64,000 bases of DNA from Desulforhopalus sp. (GCA_030247675.1 JAOTRX010000009.1:1-64000), one strand, 5' to 3'. Shown: positions 33,833 to 44,026, counted from the stretch's first letter. The notes: generated by a model not told the origin, from the sequence alone. Program-made: numbers and translations.

Positions 33833-35758
33833 ATGCAAGCTACGTCCGCCGCTACTGGGTCGGCTGATTTGCCCAGTACAGGTCATGGTCCTGCCGGTCT
33901 TGGCCGTGCCAGCCTTTCCCTTGCAGCGCTCGGGATAATTTATGGCGATATTGGCACCAGCCCCCTCTATACCATCAAAGAATGTTTCTCCGGATCTCAC
34001 GGAATGGATGTTACCGAGGCCAACGTTCTCGGCATCATGTCGATGGTTTTCTGGTCGCTGATTATTATCGTCAGCCTCAAATATGTGATATTCGTATTAC
34101 AGGCCGACAACAAAGGCGAGGGTGGTACCTTTTCTCTGCTTGCGACCCTGCGCGGCAAGCTCAAGCAAAATAAACGGAAATGGGCGGTGCTGACCATCCT
34201 TACCGCGACAGGGGCATCCCTGTTGTACGGAGACGGAGTGATCACTCCGGCGATCTCGGTTCTCTCGGCGATAGAGGGCATCAATATGGCCACCGATGCC
34301 GCTGCCCACTACGTGGTACCGATCACCGTGCTGATCCTGGTAACGCTCTTTGCCATCCAGAGGTACGGTACCGCGGTGATCGGCCGATTGTTCGGACCGG
34401 TGATGGTGATCTGGTTCTGCACTCTGGGAATTCTGGGGTTGAAGGCGATTCTCAAACAGCCTCAGATCCTCGCTGCCCTCAACCCGTATCACGCCTTCCA
34501 TTTTTTCTCCATCAACCACATTCATGGTATTGTATCCTTGGCCTCGGTGGTGCTATGTATCACCGGCTGCGAGGCACTCTATGCCGATATGGGCCATTTC
34601 GGCCGCTTTCCCATCCGCCTCACCTGGTACGGCATTGTTCTGCCGGGGCTGCTGCTCAATTATCTTGGCCAGTGCGCCTTGCTTCTCGAGGATGCGGGCA
34701 TCGCCACGGTCAACCCATTTTTCGCTCTGGCGCCGAAAACGCTGTTATATCCCCTGGTAGGTCTTGCCACCATATCGACAATCATTGCTTCCCAGGCGAT
34801 GATTTCCGGGGTGTACTCACTGACCCAGCAGGCCATCCAGCTGGGTTTTGCTCCCCGCATGCGGATTCTTCATACCTCGCAATTTGCCAAGGGACAGATC
34901 TATATGCCGACGGTGAACTGGATGGTCATGCTGGCCACCCTGTCGCTGGTGCTGATCTTCCAGGAGTCCAGCAAGCTTGCCGCCGCATACGGCTTTGCGG
35001 TTACCGGTACCATGACCATCACCACACTGCTGTATTTTCAAATCACCAGGTATAAATGGCAGTGGCCGCTATGGCAGAGTGCGCTTCTATTGGCCCTTTT
35101 CTTGTTCTTTGACAGCGCCTTTCTCGGGGCGAACCTGCTGAAAATAGTCGATGGCGGGTGGATCACCATCTGCATAGCCACTTTTATAGCGGTGTGCATG
35201 GTCACCTGGCGGGACGGACGTGCCCTGCTGGCCAAGTATTACAGCCTGATGCAGCTGCCGGCCGATGTGTTTTTAAAAGATATTGCCGAGCATAGCCCTT
35301 CCCGGGTTGCGGGTACCGGGGTCTTCATGTCAATATCGCCGGAAGGCATCCCCCACACCCTTGTTCACTACCTGAAGCATACGGAATCACTTCACAAAAG
35401 GATTCTCCTCGTTTCGATTGTCTTGGCGGAAACCCCGACTGTGCCCGCCAAAGACCGATTGGCGGTACAGGAGCTTGGGCAAGGGTTTTACCGGATTTTA
35501 GCCAGCTATGGTTTTATGGAAACGCCGAACATGCAAAAAATCATTGAGTTGCTCAATGATAAAGGGGTGCCGGTGGATATCTATTCAAGCTCTTTCTTCC
35601 TTGGCCGGGAAACCATTCTTCTTTCCGGTTCGTCCCCCATGGCGCAATGGCGCAAACATTTGTTCAACTTCATGTCACGAAACTCGTGGAACGCCACCTC
35701 GTTTTTTAACCTGCCGCCGGATCGGGTGGTTGAATTGGGCAATCAGGTTGAACTGTAA
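33833..35758 (+). CDS. kup: Kup-type low-affinity potassium uptake transporter
   Basis: A 641-residue inner-membrane K+/H+ symporter with about 12 helices and a cytoplasmic C-terminal domain (from about residue 475). LGIIYGDIGTSPLYTIKECF (about 34-53) is the family signature, and SLLYGDGVITPAISVLSAIEG (about 124) the second. The ATG at 33833 gives a normal N-terminus; a GTG at 33788 is in frame but lies next to the riboswitch. Cyclic di-AMP control is expected from the ydaO element upstream, matching potassium uptake to turgor signalling. Confidence 0.95.
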   Translation: MQATSAATGSADLPSTGHGPAGLGRASLSLAALGIIYGDIGTSPLYTIKECFSGSHGMDVTEANVLGIMSMVFWSLIIIVSLKYVIFVLQADNKGEGGTFSLLATLRGKLKQNKRKWAVLTILTATGASLLYGDGVITPAISVLSAIEGINMATDAAAHYVVPITVLILVTLFAIQRYGTAVIGRLFGPVMVIWFCTLGILGLKAILKQPQILAALNPYHAFHFFSINHIHGIVSLASVVLCITGCEALYADMGHFGRFPIRLTWYGIVLPGLLLNYLGQCALLLEDAGIATVNPFFALAPKTLLYPLVGLATISTIIASQAMISGVYSLTQQAIQLGFAPRMRILHTSQFAKGQIYMPTVNWMVMLATLSLVLIFQESSKLAAAYGFAVTGTMTITTLLYFQITRYKWQWPLWQSALLLALFLFFDSAFLGANLLKIVDGGWITICIATFIAVCMVTWRDGRALLAKYYSLMQLPADVFLKDIAEHSPSRVAGTGVFMSISPEGIPHTLVHYLKHTESLHKRILLVSIVLAETPTVPAKDRLAVQELGQGFYRILASYGFMETPNMQKIIELLNDKGVPVDIYSSSFFLGRETILLSGSSPMAQWRKHLFNFMSRNSWNATSFFNLPPDRVVELGNQVEL

Positions 35759-35759
35759 A

Positions 35760-35781
35760 GGGTGCGCGGCAGAGCGCACCC
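35760..35781 (-). terminator. hairpin between the convergent kup and acnB genes
   Basis: GGGTGCGC (35760-35767) pairs with GCGCACCC (35774-35781) around GGCAGA. On the minus strand it is followed by TTTAC, so it can serve acnB. On the plus strand a C-run follows. Confidence 0.5.
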
Positions 35782-35802
35782 CCCCCCTCCTTGCAGGGCA
35801 TT

Positions 35803-38280
35803 TTAACAGGAGGCTTTCTTGACCAGCTGAAAGTATTCCTCCGTGCTCGGCAGACGGCCGAGAAGACCGGCAATGGCCGCCATCTCGGTTGAGCCGAGAT
35901 AGACCTGCGCCCCGTCCCCCAGGCGGTTATCAAAGTTGCGGGTCGATGTCGAGAACACCGTCGACCCCGGTTGGACCCGCGCCTGATTGCCCATGCACAG
36001 ACTGCAGCCGGGGATCTCCACCCGGCAACCCGCCTGGGCGAAGGTGGCGAGACTGCCGTCGTCTTTTATGGCGTCGCGGTCCATGCGCGTTGAGGGGGCA
36101 AGCCACATCCGGGCCTTGGCGTAACCGGCGCCGTTCAATAGCTGGGCGGCATTTTTCATGTGGGCAAGATGGGTCATGCATGAGCCGATAAAAGACTCGT
36201 CGATGGCTGCCCCGGCAACGGCGCTCAAGGGCCGGATATCGTCCGGGTCGTTCGGGCAGGCGAGGAGCGGTTCGGTGATGCGGGTAAGATCGATTTCCAG
36301 GGTGGCCAGGTACTCGGCGTGGTTGTCACGGCGCAACAGCTCGGGTTTTTTCAGCCAGTTCTCCATTGCCTCGATCCGCCGCGCCAGGGCGTCGGCATCG
36401 GTATAGCCATCCGCCAGCAGTTGGCGAAGCAGCACGACATTGGCGGTGACATTGGCCACCACCGCGGCAAGCGGCAGGGCAGCGGTGCAGGCGGCAGCAT
36501 TGCGCTCGGCCGAGGCGTCGGTTACTTCAAAGACCTCCTCGACGCTGAGGTCATCGACGCCCTCAATCTCCAGGACAGTCCCTGCAAAGATGTTCTTTTT
36601 GCCCTTTTTGGCGACGGTCAGCAGGCCCTTTTCGATAGCGAAATAGGGGATGGCGTTGACCATATCGCGGACGGTGATCCCTGGCAGGCGTTTGCCGGTA
36701 AAGCGCACCAGCACCGAGGGCGGCATTTCAAGCGGCATGAAGCCGAGGGCCGCGGCAAAGGCGACGAGGCCAGATCCCGCCGGAAAGGAGATGCCGAGGG
36801 GAAAACGGGTGTGGGAGTCACCGCCGGTACCGACGGTATCGGGGACGAGCATGCGGTTCAGCCAGGGGTGGATGACGCCGTCACCCGGCTTCAGCGCCAC
36901 TCCGCCGCATCTGACAGCGGTCTCGCCCATGCTTTGCCAGCGGCCGAGGTCCGACTTTTTCGGATAGGCGGCGGTATGGCAGAAGGACTGCATAAAGAGC
37001 GGGGCCTTGAAGCGCAGGCAGGCCAGTTCCTCAATCTCTTGCATGGTCATTGGCCCGGTGGTGTCCTGGGAACCGACGGTGGTGATTCTCGGTTGGCAGA
37101 CTGTTCCCGGCAAAACCCCCGGCAGGCCGCAGGCGCGGCCGATCATCTTTTGCGCCAGGGTGTAGCCTTGGCCTGGCTTCGGGGCCGGGTTGGTGGTGGT
37201 GACGAAGATCTGCGGTTCGGCAAGGCCCAGGACTTTGCAGGCGGCGGCGGTGAGGCTTCTGCCGATGATCAGGTTGAGCCTGCCGCCGGCCCGGTATTCG
37301 TCGAGGAGGCTTGGTGGCGGCGGGTCCAAAGTGATCTCTTTGCCGGCCGTGGTGGTCAGCTTAAAGGTAGTGAGATCAAGGATAATCTCCTCGCCGGTTG
37401 CCAGTTCGCGGACATCACCGGCCAGGGCCAGGGTTCCGGCGTCACGGGCGGTGGCATAGAAAATCGGGGCGATGGTGCTGCCGAGGACGACTCCGCCACG
37501 GCGCTTGTTGGGGGTGTAGGCGATGTCGTCGCCGATATGCCAGGCCAGGGAGTTGATCGCCGATTTGCGTGACGACCCGGTGCCGACAACGTCACCCGTG
37601 AAGGCAACCGAGTGCCCAGATTTCCGCAGTTCGGCGATTTTTTCGATACCGCCGGGAAAGCGGGTCTTGCCGAAGAAGGTGGCATGCAGGGGGATATCCG
37701 CCCGCGATTGGGCCTGGTTGCCGGGTGAGAAGTCGTCGGTGTTGATCTCGCCGTCGACCTTATAGACAGTGAGATGCATGGTCACCGGTACCGCCGGGCT
37801 TGCGGTAAACCATTCGGCGGCTGCCCAGGATTTGACGACCGCCAGGGCGTGGCTGTTGGTCTTGGCCAGTTCCGCTACCCGGTCGAAGGCCTCATAGACC
37901 TTGATCAGTCCTTTAAGCGCCTGGGCGGCGTCGGCCGCGGCTGCTTCGACTTCGAGAAGACGCACCAGGGCGGCAACATTGTAGCCGCCGCCCATGGTCC
38001 CCAGCAGTTCGATGGCCTTTTGCGGTACCAGTATAGGACTTTTTGTCTTGCCGAGGGCCACGGCCTCCAGCCATTCGGCCTTCACCCGGGCGCCCTTGCC
38101 TACTCCGGGTTCAATCCGTTCCCGCAGCAACTTGAGGAGAAAATCGCTTTCCGGGTGTTCATCTTCCAGAAGCGCCGTCACATCGTGCACCTGGTTCTCG
38201 GTAAGCGGTAGGGGCGGGACGGACATGGTATCTCTTGCAAGCGCGGTGTTTTTATAATCTGTGATCATGGGCGTTTTCAC
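35803..38280 (-). CDS. acnB: aconitate hydratase B
   Basis: An 825-residue bifunctional aconitase, citrate to isocitrate and 2-methylisocitrate dehydration. It has the AcnB domain order, with the HEAT-like N-terminal domain (about 25-170) and the swivel domain first: TGDVVGTGSSRKSAINS (about 230) is the swivel signature. The catalytic [4Fe-4S] domains follow, with TVGSQDTTGPMT, DSHTRFPLGISF, ESFIGSCMTHL and CSLCMGNQA, the last two holding cluster Cys residues. Slightly shorter than the E. coli protein. The start is a GTG at 38280; ATG codons at 38268 and before SVPPLPLTENQ are possible alternatives, and none has a strong Shine-Dalgarno. Confidence 0.95.
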   Translation of the reverse strand: MKTPMITDYKNTALARDTMSVPPLPLTENQVHDVTALLEDEHPESDFLLKLLRERIEPGVGKGARVKAEWLEAVALGKTKSPILVPQKAIELLGTMGGGYNVAALVRLLEVEAAAADAAQALKGLIKVYEAFDRVAELAKTNSHALAVVKSWAAAEWFTASPAVPVTMHLTVYKVDGEINTDDFSPGNQAQSRADIPLHATFFGKTRFPGGIEKIAELRKSGHSVAFTGDVVGTGSSRKSAINSLAWHIGDDIAYTPNKRRGGVVLGSTIAPIFYATARDAGTLALAGDVRELATGEEIILDLTTFKLTTTAGKEITLDPPPPSLLDEYRAGGRLNLIIGRSLTAAACKVLGLAEPQIFVTTTNPAPKPGQGYTLAQKMIGRACGLPGVLPGTVCQPRITTVGSQDTTGPMTMQEIEELACLRFKAPLFMQSFCHTAAYPKKSDLGRWQSMGETAVRCGGVALKPGDGVIHPWLNRMLVPDTVGTGGDSHTRFPLGISFPAGSGLVAFAAALGFMPLEMPPSVLVRFTGKRLPGITVRDMVNAIPYFAIEKGLLTVAKKGKKNIFAGTVLEIEGVDDLSVEEVFEVTDASAERNAAACTAALPLAAVVANVTANVVLLRQLLADGYTDADALARRIEAMENWLKKPELLRRDNHAEYLATLEIDLTRITEPLLACPNDPDDIRPLSAVAGAAIDESFIGSCMTHLAHMKNAAQLLNGAGYAKARMWLAPSTRMDRDAIKDDGSLATFAQAGCRVEIPGCSLCMGNQARVQPGSTVFSTSTRNFDNRLGDGAQVYLGSTEMAAIAGLLGRLPSTEEYFQLVKKASC

Positions 38281-38622
38281 TTTTGAATGGGTAAAAAGTA
38301 GTGTGAGACCCTTTGCGCCAAGCCTCCGGTTTTGCCAGAGGGCCGGTTTATCGGGCTCAGGTTTAATGGAGAATCGGCTACCTATACCCTATCCAGCGAT
38401 AGAAAAGCCAAGAAAAAGAAAGGCACGGTGAAGGGTGTCTGCGCTGAGGGGTGCCGATTGCCACAAAAAAATTGCAAAATCACACCTGACCGGGTAGTTT
38501 AGCCCGCACAAAGGGGAATGGCATTGAATCGGGATAGCCATTATGTGTTATATTCCTCGTGGCGGCTGTCTTTTCGCCACCTTTCCCCGGTCACTTACCT
38601 CCGGTTTTTCCAGATATTTGCC
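38281..38622 (+). other. divergent intergenic region, acnB / AlgI-like gene
   Basis: About 340 bp likely holding the promoters of both flanking genes. The frame of the acyltransferase is open back to 38518, but the extra 35 residues are not typical of the family. No repeat or RNA motif is recognised. Confidence 0.4.
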
Positions 38623-40053
38623 ATGGTTTTCAGTTCAATCGTTTTCCTTTTTCTCTTCCTGCCGCTGGTATTGGTCAGCTACTACCTGTTACCGCACCGG
38701 TGGCGCAACCTCCAGCTTCTTCTGGTTAGCCTGTTCTTTTATGCATGGGGCGAGGGGATTTATACCGCCGTCATGCTTACCTCGATTATTGTCAATTATT
38801 TTATCGGCCGTGCCTTTACCAACAAGACCGGCAGGGCTCGCAAGCGACTTCTCGCCTTCGGTGTCTTTCTCAATCTGCTGCCTTTGCTTTTTTTCAAGTA
38901 TTCTCCGTTTATCATGAAAAATCTCGGGGCACTTGTCTCTTTGCCTCCCGCCGCCGGCCAGTGGTCGGTGCATCTGCCCCTGGGAATATCTTTTTTTACC
39001 TTTCAGATCATCTCGTATCTGGTTGACGTGTATCGGGGTACGATTGCCCCGCAAACCAACCTCCCGAAACTTGGACTATTCAAGGCCCTCTTCCCACTGC
39101 TCATAGCCGGGCCGATTGTACGTTATAAGGATATTTACTTCCAGCTTGGTGTCCGTAAGGTCACTCTTGCCGGCTTCTCCCACGGTATTGAACGATTTAT
39201 CCTTGGCCTTGGTAAGAAGGTCCTTTTGGCCAATCCCCTCGGGCAGATGGCCGATGCGGTATTTTCCCTGCCGACGCAGGAGCTGTCGACCGCTGCGGTT
39301 TGGATTGGTGCTACCAGTTATATGCTGCAGATCTATTTTGACTTTTCCGGGTATTCCGACATGGCTATTGGCCTTGGCAGGATGTTCGGCTTTACCTTTC
39401 TCGAAAATTTCAACTTCCCTTATATTTCCAAATCTATCCAGGAGTTCTGGCGGCGCTGGCATATCTCTCTGTCGACCTGGTTCAGGGACTACCTGTATAT
39501 CCCGCTGGGTGGCAATCGCCGGGGGGATACGGCCACCGCGGTAAATCTTCTCATCGTTTTCACTATTTGTGGACTGTGGCATGGGGCGAGCTGGAATTTT
39601 CTGGTATGGGGCCTGTTTCACGGCTTTTTCCTTGCCCTGGAACGGGGCCGGTTCGGGACTGTCCTGAAAAGCACACCGGCATTTGTCCGGTTATCGTACG
39701 CGCTCCTGGTTGTCCTTGTCGGCTGGGTGTTTTTTCGTGCCGAATCGATGGATTATGCCGGAAAGTTTATCGCGGTGATGTTCGGTTTTGCGGCGACCGA
39801 TATTCTCAATTACAAGGTGTTCTCGCAGCTCACTCCACATTTTTACAGCGTCTATCTGTCAGCGATAGTGTGCTGCACACCGCTTTTTTCCAGCATTTAC
39901 TTTCGCGGCTCACAGGGCGATGCTGCCGCGATCGCCACCGGTAGCGGGGTGGTAGGTATTGTCAAGACCGTACTCCTTGGCGCGCTTCTTATGCTCAGTG
40001 TCAGTTCTCTGGCGACTGGGGCGTATAATCCATTTATATATTTCAGGTTTTAG
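38623..40053 (+). CDS. AlgI-like MBOAT O-acyltransferase
   Basis: A 476-residue polytopic membrane protein. The N-terminus MVFSSIVFLFLFLPLVLVSYYLLP and the segment SIQEFWRRWHISLSTWFRDYLYIPLGGNR (about 268-297) are hallmarks of the AlgI/DltB/PatA type of membrane-bound O-acyltransferases; ICGLWHGASWNFLVWG (about 315) has the catalytic His. It would move acetyl groups across the membrane to an exported glycan. I chose the ATG at 38623 because family members start this way. The AlgJ/AlgX-like gene follows 17 bp later, so together they form an O-acetylation system; the glycan is unknown. Confidence 0.92.
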   Translation: MVFSSIVFLFLFLPLVLVSYYLLPHRWRNLQLLLVSLFFYAWGEGIYTAVMLTSIIVNYFIGRAFTNKTGRARKRLLAFGVFLNLLPLLFFKYSPFIMKNLGALVSLPPAAGQWSVHLPLGISFFTFQIISYLVDVYRGTIAPQTNLPKLGLFKALFPLLIAGPIVRYKDIYFQLGVRKVTLAGFSHGIERFILGLGKKVLLANPLGQMADAVFSLPTQELSTAAVWIGATSYMLQIYFDFSGYSDMAIGLGRMFGFTFLENFNFPYISKSIQEFWRRWHISLSTWFRDYLYIPLGGNRRGDTATAVNLLIVFTICGLWHGASWNFLVWGLFHGFFLALERGRFGTVLKSTPAFVRLSYALLVVLVGWVFFRAESMDYAGKFIAVMFGFAATDILNYKVFSQLTPHFYSVYLSAIVCCTPLFSSIYFRGSQGDAAAIATGSGVVGIVKTVLLGALLMLSVSSLATGAYNPFIYFRF

Positions 40054-40070
40054 GCATCGTGCAAGCGTCG

Positions 40071-41654
40071 ATGAAAAATTGGAAATCAGCGCCGTTGGCC
40101 ATACTCTTTGTGCTCTTCATCTTCACCCCCGCTACGGTGATGATAACTGGCGATAAAGCCAAGGTATCTTTCGAAGAAAAGCGGCAATTGGCGGAGCTTC
40201 CGGCACTCAAGCCGACCCTTGCGTCGTTACAGGCCTTTCCTGCAAAGTTCGATGCATATTTTAACGATCATTTTGGTCTGCGATCGACTTTTGTCAGGAT
40301 GTACAGCCAGATACTGGTAACGGTCTTCCGGACATCGCCCAAATGGCTGGTGGTTATCGGTAAAGAAGGCTGGCTGTTTTTTGCCGGCGATAATGAGCTT
40401 GTCGATTTCACCGGATTTCAATACAGGGAAATGGAGACCCTGCAACGGTGGAAGCAGGTCCTTGAAGACAGGAAGAACTGGCTTGCTGCCCAGGGCATCC
40501 ACTATCTTTTTCTGATCCCACCAAACAAATCAATGATCTATCCGGAGTTTCTGCCGGAGAGAATCAGCAGCAGACAGCGGGTGAACACCCTGGAAAGATT
40601 TCAGGAGGTACTGGCCTCTGACCCGGCGTTTCCAGGAAACATCGACCTCCGGCCGGTGCTTCTTGCTGCAAAAGAAAAGGAGCGAATCTATCACAAGTCC
40701 GACACCCACTGGAATGCGGTGGGAGGATATGCCGCCTATTCGGCGATCATGACCCACCTTGGTAAGGAACTGCCTGGGCTTCAACCCCTCCCCCGCGAGG
40801 AATTTGAGGAAAAGATGGGTGTTTTACAGGGGGGGGATATGTCTCTTCTTCTCAATCTGCGGGATTTGTACCACGAGCCGAACCCGATTCTCGTTCCCCC
40901 CCAATCGATGACGCCCGGCCACTGGCAGAAGGTCAAATTCGAGACCATGAAGGCTATCGGGCAGCAGCGCTTTCGAACCGGGAAGCTTATTGTTAATGGC
41001 ATGGAAGGCAGGGATCTGACGGCGATCTTTATCTGCGATTCATTCGGCTCGGCCCTGTCGGATCTATTGGCCATGCACTTTAAGAAGATCATCCGCGTCA
41101 ACGATGCTCGTTTCGAAGATGTTACCGATTTGATTCGCAAGGAAAAACCGGATGTTGTTATTGATCTGAATGTCGCCCGGCGGATGGATATTGCTCTTGG
41201 AGTGAGCCAGGAACTTCTGGGGCCGATGGTTGACAGGCAACTCTTGGAAACCAAGCCAACCCTCGATATTACTGACGAAAATCTTCAATCCCATCTGCTT
41301 GCCAGCGAAGATTTACGCATCGACAAGACCCACAAAAACGGTATAGCCCTTGAAGCGACGGGCGGCGATCCGCAGTTGCTCCTCTCTGCGGGCAACCGCC
41401 TGTCAAGCCGGGTTGTCAATATCAAATGCGTCATTGACAGCCCGGTGCAAACGACTTTTGCCTTCTACTATAAAACCCCTGGCGACAAGGCTTTTTCCGG
41501 GAAGAACCTCTATACCGCGCAACTGGAGCGGGGAGAGAACACCATCCATTTTCGGATCTATACCCCCATCCGTCTTGACGCCTTGCGGATCGATCCGGGC
41601 TCCGCTGTCGGCCAATATGTCCTCCGTCAGTTCACTCTGGTCGAGACCCCTTAA
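40071..41654 (+). CDS. AlgJ/AlgX-like SGNH-type acetyltransferase partner
   Basis: A 527-residue protein with one N-terminal membrane anchor (about residues 8-28) and a large periplasmic part. WLVVIGKEGWLFFAGDN (about 92), FLIPPNKSMIYPEFLP (about 148) and KSDTHWNAVGGYAAY (about 210) are characteristic of the DHHW/AlgX-N group, where the Asp-His pair and a Ser (FICDSFGSALSD, about 324) form the catalytic set. The C-terminal 120 residues are predicted beta-rich, perhaps carbohydrate binding. It takes acetyl from the MBOAT partner and places it on a polysaccharide. ATG 40071 is chosen over a GTG at 40059. Confidence 0.82.
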   Translation: MKNWKSAPLAILFVLFIFTPATVMITGDKAKVSFEEKRQLAELPALKPTLASLQAFPAKFDAYFNDHFGLRSTFVRMYSQILVTVFRTSPKWLVVIGKEGWLFFAGDNELVDFTGFQYREMETLQRWKQVLEDRKNWLAAQGIHYLFLIPPNKSMIYPEFLPERISSRQRVNTLERFQEVLASDPAFPGNIDLRPVLLAAKEKERIYHKSDTHWNAVGGYAAYSAIMTHLGKELPGLQPLPREEFEEKMGVLQGGDMSLLLNLRDLYHEPNPILVPPQSMTPGHWQKVKFETMKAIGQQRFRTGKLIVNGMEGRDLTAIFICDSFGSALSDLLAMHFKKIIRVNDARFEDVTDLIRKEKPDVVIDLNVARRMDIALGVSQELLGPMVDRQLLETKPTLDITDENLQSHLLASEDLRIDKTHKNGIALEATGGDPQLLLSAGNRLSSRVVNIKCVIDSPVQTTFAFYYKTPGDKAFSGKNLYTAQLERGENTIHFRIYTPIRLDALRIDPGSAVGQYVLRQFTLVETP

Positions 41655-41699
41655 GTATACCTATTTAGGGGCTTCACCCAATCCGTTAAAACAATCCCT

Positions 41700-42677
41700 C
41701 TAGGGAATAAGGATCGAGCTCCCCGTTGTCTTTCGCTCTTCAAGATCGCGGTGGGCCCGGGCAGCGTCGCGCAGGGGGTATTCCTGCCTGATCTGGCTTT
41801 TTACCGCCCCGGCGCTAACGACCGCAAAAAGATCGGCGGCGTGGGCCAGGAGATCCTCGCGCCTGGCAGTGTAGTGCATCAGGCTGGGCCTGGTCAAAAA
41901 CAGCGAGCCCTTCTGGGCAAGAAGACCGATGTCAAATGGTCCCAGAGGGCCGGAGGACTGGCCAAAGGAAACCATGGTGCCCATGGGCCGCAGACAATCA
42001 AGGGACTTCATAAAGGTCGATCGGCCGATCGAGTCGTAGACCACATCCACTCCTTGTCCTTTGGTGAGTTCTTTCACCCGGGCGGCAAAATCCTCCTGGC
42101 CGTAGAGGATGGTGTGGGTGCAGCCGTTTGCCTCGGCCTGGCGGGCCTTCTCCGGGCTGCCGACCGTGCCGATGGTGGTGGCGCCGAGGTGCCTTGCCCA
42201 CTGGCAGACCAGTGAGCCGACACCGCCGGCCGCCGCATGGATGAGCAGGGTAGTTCCAGGACCAACCGGATAACAGCCTTTCAACAGATAGCGCGCCGTC
42301 ATGCCCTGCAGCATGATACTTGCCGCATCGCGGCTGGTAATGGTCTCGGGCAGTTTAACCAGCCGGTGGGCGGGGATGCAGCGTACCTCGGCATAGGCCC
42401 CCGGTGGTACGCCGGCGTAGGCGACCCGATCACCTTTTTGGAAATCGCTAACCCCGTCACCGACCTCCTCAACCAGGCCGGCCCCTTCAAGTCCGGGGGT
42501 TGCCGGAAGCGCTGGCAGGGGATACAGGCCGCTGCGGTGGTAGACGTCGATAAAATTGAGACCGATGGCCTCATGGACCAGCCGCACCTCTCCCGGCCCC
42601 GGTGGCCCTGGATCATAAGCTTGCCATTGAAGGACCTCCGGGCCGCCGGTCGAATACATTCTGATTGCATGGGGCAT
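41700..42677 (-). CDS. zinc-independent quinone oxidoreductase (QOR type)
   Basis: A 325-residue medium-chain dehydrogenase/reductase. GLNFIDVYHRSGLYP (about residue 39) and HAAAGGVGSLVCQWARHLGA (about 144-163, NADPH-binding) mark the quinone oxidoreductase branch; the zinc-binding Cys residues of alcohol dehydrogenases are absent. It reduces quinones or other activated alkenes with NADPH. GAGGAG lies 8 nt before the ATG at 42677. A longer frame from 42737 lacks such a site. Convergent with the AlgJ-like gene. Confidence 0.9.
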   Translation of the reverse strand: MPHAIRMYSTGGPEVLQWQAYDPGPPGPGEVRLVHEAIGLNFIDVYHRSGLYPLPALPATPGLEGAGLVEEVGDGVSDFQKGDRVAYAGVPPGAYAEVRCIPAHRLVKLPETITSRDAASIMLQGMTARYLLKGCYPVGPGTTLLIHAAAGGVGSLVCQWARHLGATTIGTVGSPEKARQAEANGCTHTILYGQEDFAARVKELTKGQGVDVVYDSIGRSTFMKSLDCLRPMGTMVSFGQSSGPLGPFDIGLLAQKGSLFLTRPSLMHYTARREDLLAHAADLFAVVSAGAVKSQIRQEYPLRDAARAHRDLEERKTTGSSILIP

Positions 42678-42889
42678 GGACTTTCTCCTCGGTGAAATTT
42701 TGGCGGGTGGCGATATTCCTGTCTCCATATGGTGCAACAGGGTTGCCGGCCCGTCAAGCCGGCAATCCTTTCTTTAATCCCGTTTTCTACACTCTGGTTG
42801 TCGCGAAAAATTTAAGAATCCCCTACGTCATCATGGAAATTTTATGATAGTCTTCAAGGGATGCCGGTTTTTTAGGAAAGGAGAACGCC

Positions 42890-43807
42890 ATGTCGTCAAG
42901 TATCGAAGAGGCCGTACAACGAACCAATCTGTCACTGTCAAATCAGATGGAGATGCTCGTCTTCCGCCTGACCGATAAGCAGCTCTACGGCATAAATGTC
43001 TTTAAGATCATCGAGATTGTCGAATGTCCGAAACGAATCGATCGCATGCCCGAGTCGCATCCGGCGATCCGTGGTGTTGTCGACTTTCGCGGTAAGGCAA
43101 TTGTCGTCATCGATTTGTCGCAGGCGGTAGGGTTGCCGGCCAAAAACACCGTCGACGAGCTGGCCTATCTCATCATCTGCGAATATAACCGGCAGCTCAC
43201 CGCCTTTATCATCGACTCGCCGGATACCCTGATGACCAGGAGCTGGAGCGATATCCACAAACCCAAGGGGGTGCGGGCCAAATCCCTGGTGGCGATTGCC
43301 TATAATGACGACAACGAGGCGGTCATGCTCCTCGATATTGAAACAATTTTGGTCGAGGTGGTAGGTCTTGACAAGGGCCTGGATGGACCGGCGCGCACCG
43401 GTGACAGCCGTGACTGGTCGTCACTTCGCATTCTGCTGGTGGATGATTCGCGAACCGCCCTGCTCATGCTGCAAACCCTCCTCGATACGCTGGGCTGCAA
43501 ATATACCTCCGTGCAGTCGGCATCGGAGGCACTCGACTTTCTCGGGTCCGGTCAGGGAGAAGGCCGGGTTCCGGTCGACATGGTCATCTCCGACATTGAA
43601 ATGCCCGGTATGGACGGTTTCACCCTGACCCGGACGATCCGGGAGATCCCGGCCTTCCGGGATCTGAAGATCATGCTGCATAGTTCGATGAGCAACCCCA
43701 CCAATCTGATCAAGGCAAAACAGGTCGGTGCCAATGATTTTGTCGCCAAATTTGATCCGGCCTTCCTTGCCGAACGTATCGCCACCTTATGCGGATTGGC
43801 GCCCTGA
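42890..43807 (+). CDS. cheV: CheV-type chemotaxis coupling protein
   Basis: A 305-residue protein of two parts. The CheW-like domain (about 20-165) includes LYGINVFKIIEIVEC and IRGVVDFRGKAIVVIDLS. The receiver domain (about 180-302) has LLVDDSRTALLMLQ and the phospho-acceptor in ISDIEMPGMDGF. CheV links receptors to CheA and is thought to take part in adaptation. AAAGGAG is 8 nt before the ATG. No receptors or cheA are near, so it works with a distant set. Confidence 0.93.
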   Translation: MSSSIEEAVQRTNLSLSNQMEMLVFRLTDKQLYGINVFKIIEIVECPKRIDRMPESHPAIRGVVDFRGKAIVVIDLSQAVGLPAKNTVDELAYLIICEYNRQLTAFIIDSPDTLMTRSWSDIHKPKGVRAKSLVAIAYNDDNEAVMLLDIETILVEVVGLDKGLDGPARTGDSRDWSSLRILLVDDSRTALLMLQTLLDTLGCKYTSVQSASEALDFLGSGQGEGRVPVDMVISDIEMPGMDGFTLTRTIREIPAFRDLKIMLHSSMSNPTNLIKAKQVGANDFVAKFDPAFLAERIATLCGLAP

Positions 43808-43849
43808 TAGCCGACAGGGGAGAGAAAGAGCTGTTTTAAAAACCTTTGT

Positions 43850-43897
43850 GTTACCAAACGGTAACAGGAGAGCCCGCTTGTGCTACCGGTTGGTAGC
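43850..43897 (+). promoter_or_regulatory. two palindromic operator sites upstream of nrfA
   Basis: GTTACC-AAAC-GGTAAC at 43850-43865 and GCTACC-GGTT-GGTAGC at 43882-43897. Their centres are 32 bp apart, about three helix turns. The same element occurs twice before napM. They lie about 60 bp upstream of a sigma-54 promoter, the right place for enhancer-binding protein sites. Confidence 0.8.
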
Positions 43898-43949
43898 GAT
43901 TGGCCGTTACGGTCCGTCGCTTTCCCTTCTGTTGCCGCTACTTGCGTTC

Positions 43950-43965
43950 TGGAATGTATTTTGCT
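43950..43965 (+). promoter_or_regulatory. sigma-54 promoter of nrfA
   Basis: TGGAATGTATTTTGCT keeps the invariant GG and GC of the -24/-12 consensus with the exact 10-nt spacing, plus TTGC at -12. Transcription would begin near 43976, 50 bp before nrfA. Confidence 0.75.
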
Positions 43966-44026
43966 TCAATGGGGGAACTGATTTTTTAGGAGAGTCGGTA
44001 CTGATTAACAATCAAAGGAGGAAGGA